A stretch of 5,026 bases of DNA. Source: an uncultured Clostridia bacterium (GTDB taxonomy: Bacteria; Bacillota; Clostridia; TANB77; CAG-508). The stretch spans positions 1-5,026 of the forward strand of contig CANRGU010000096.1 in NCBI GenBank assembly GCA_947630255.1. Direction: 5' to 3'. The notes under the pieces are model-generated. The model did no database searches and was not told where the DNA came from. It saw only the letters and a list, made by a program, of their open reading frames with translations. This document shows positions 4,988-5,026 of this stretch, piece after piece. The translations under genes were made by a program, and so were the position numbers. Each line of letters starts with the position of its first letter. The first letter of the stretch is position 1.

Positions 4988-5026
4988 ATGATTAAAGCAA
5001 TTTTTTTCGATTTAGATGATACACTT
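4988..5026 (+). CDS. HAD-superfamily hydrolase, N-terminal fragment cut by window end
   Basis: Only 13 codons are visible: MIKAIFFDLDDTL. This is the beta-strand and motif I (DxDxT) of HAD phosphatases, with Asp8 the expected nucleophile and Asp10 the acid/base. The FDLDDTL form is usual for the YjjG/haloacid-dehalogenase-like group of small-molecule phosphatases, but the substrate cannot be told from this fragment. AGAGGA at 4977-4982 supports the start. The gene continues past the right edge; it has its own promoter and appears unrelated to the toxin module. Confidence 0.88.
   Translation, partial: MIKAIFFDLDDTL

Overview
The window is very AT-rich and uses Bacillota-type signals: AGGAGG-like ribosome binding sites, TTGACA/TATAAT promoters and factor-independent hairpin terminators. 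Both the LPXTG-like sorting signal (TPKTG) of the first gene and the 'KGLSLIAF'-type prepilin-like N terminus of the fourth are styles common in Clostridia and related low-GC Bacillota. A gut-type Clostridia or relative is the best guess; I cannot name a genus from this sequence.

Layout. At the left edge (1-80) are two hairpins, one a probable bidirectional terminator. On the minus strand at 82-1002 is a secreted, wall-anchored, probably beta-helical surface protein. A 223-base AT-rich divergent spacer (1003-1225) carries the promoter of the next operon. On the plus strand at 1226-3351 are two overlapping genes for an ABC-2 exporter of the NatA/NatB (YhaQ/YhaP) type: a cytoplasmic ATPase and its membrane permease, translationally coupled through ATGA. 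After a 177-base spacer with its own consensus-like promoter comes 3529-4479 (+), a membrane-anchored protein of unknown function with a prepilin-like N terminus.

The most interesting part is 4480-4930, which at first sight is a gene-poor gap. It holds two convergent sigma-A promoters with consensus or near-consensus elements and exact 17-base spacers. The minus-strand promoter drives a 50-codon gene for a small hydrophobic peptide with a charged tail. The plus-strand promoter drives an approximately 95-nt untranslated RNA ending in a clear hairpin-plus-T6 terminator that covers the 3' end of the peptide gene. This is the architecture of a type I toxin-antitoxin module (TxpA/RatA, BsrG/SR4 and Fst/par are the known comparisons). 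The 5' leaders of the two opposing RNAs also share an 11-base identical block and a similar following hairpin, placed just after each predicted transcription start. The longer 83-codon reading frame of the toxin begins on the -35 box of the toxin promoter and is not the true start.

At the right edge (4988-5026, +) the first 13 codons of a HAD-superfamily phosphatase begin, with an extended -10 promoter of their own. No tRNA, rRNA, CRISPR array, insertion sequence or attachment site was seen.
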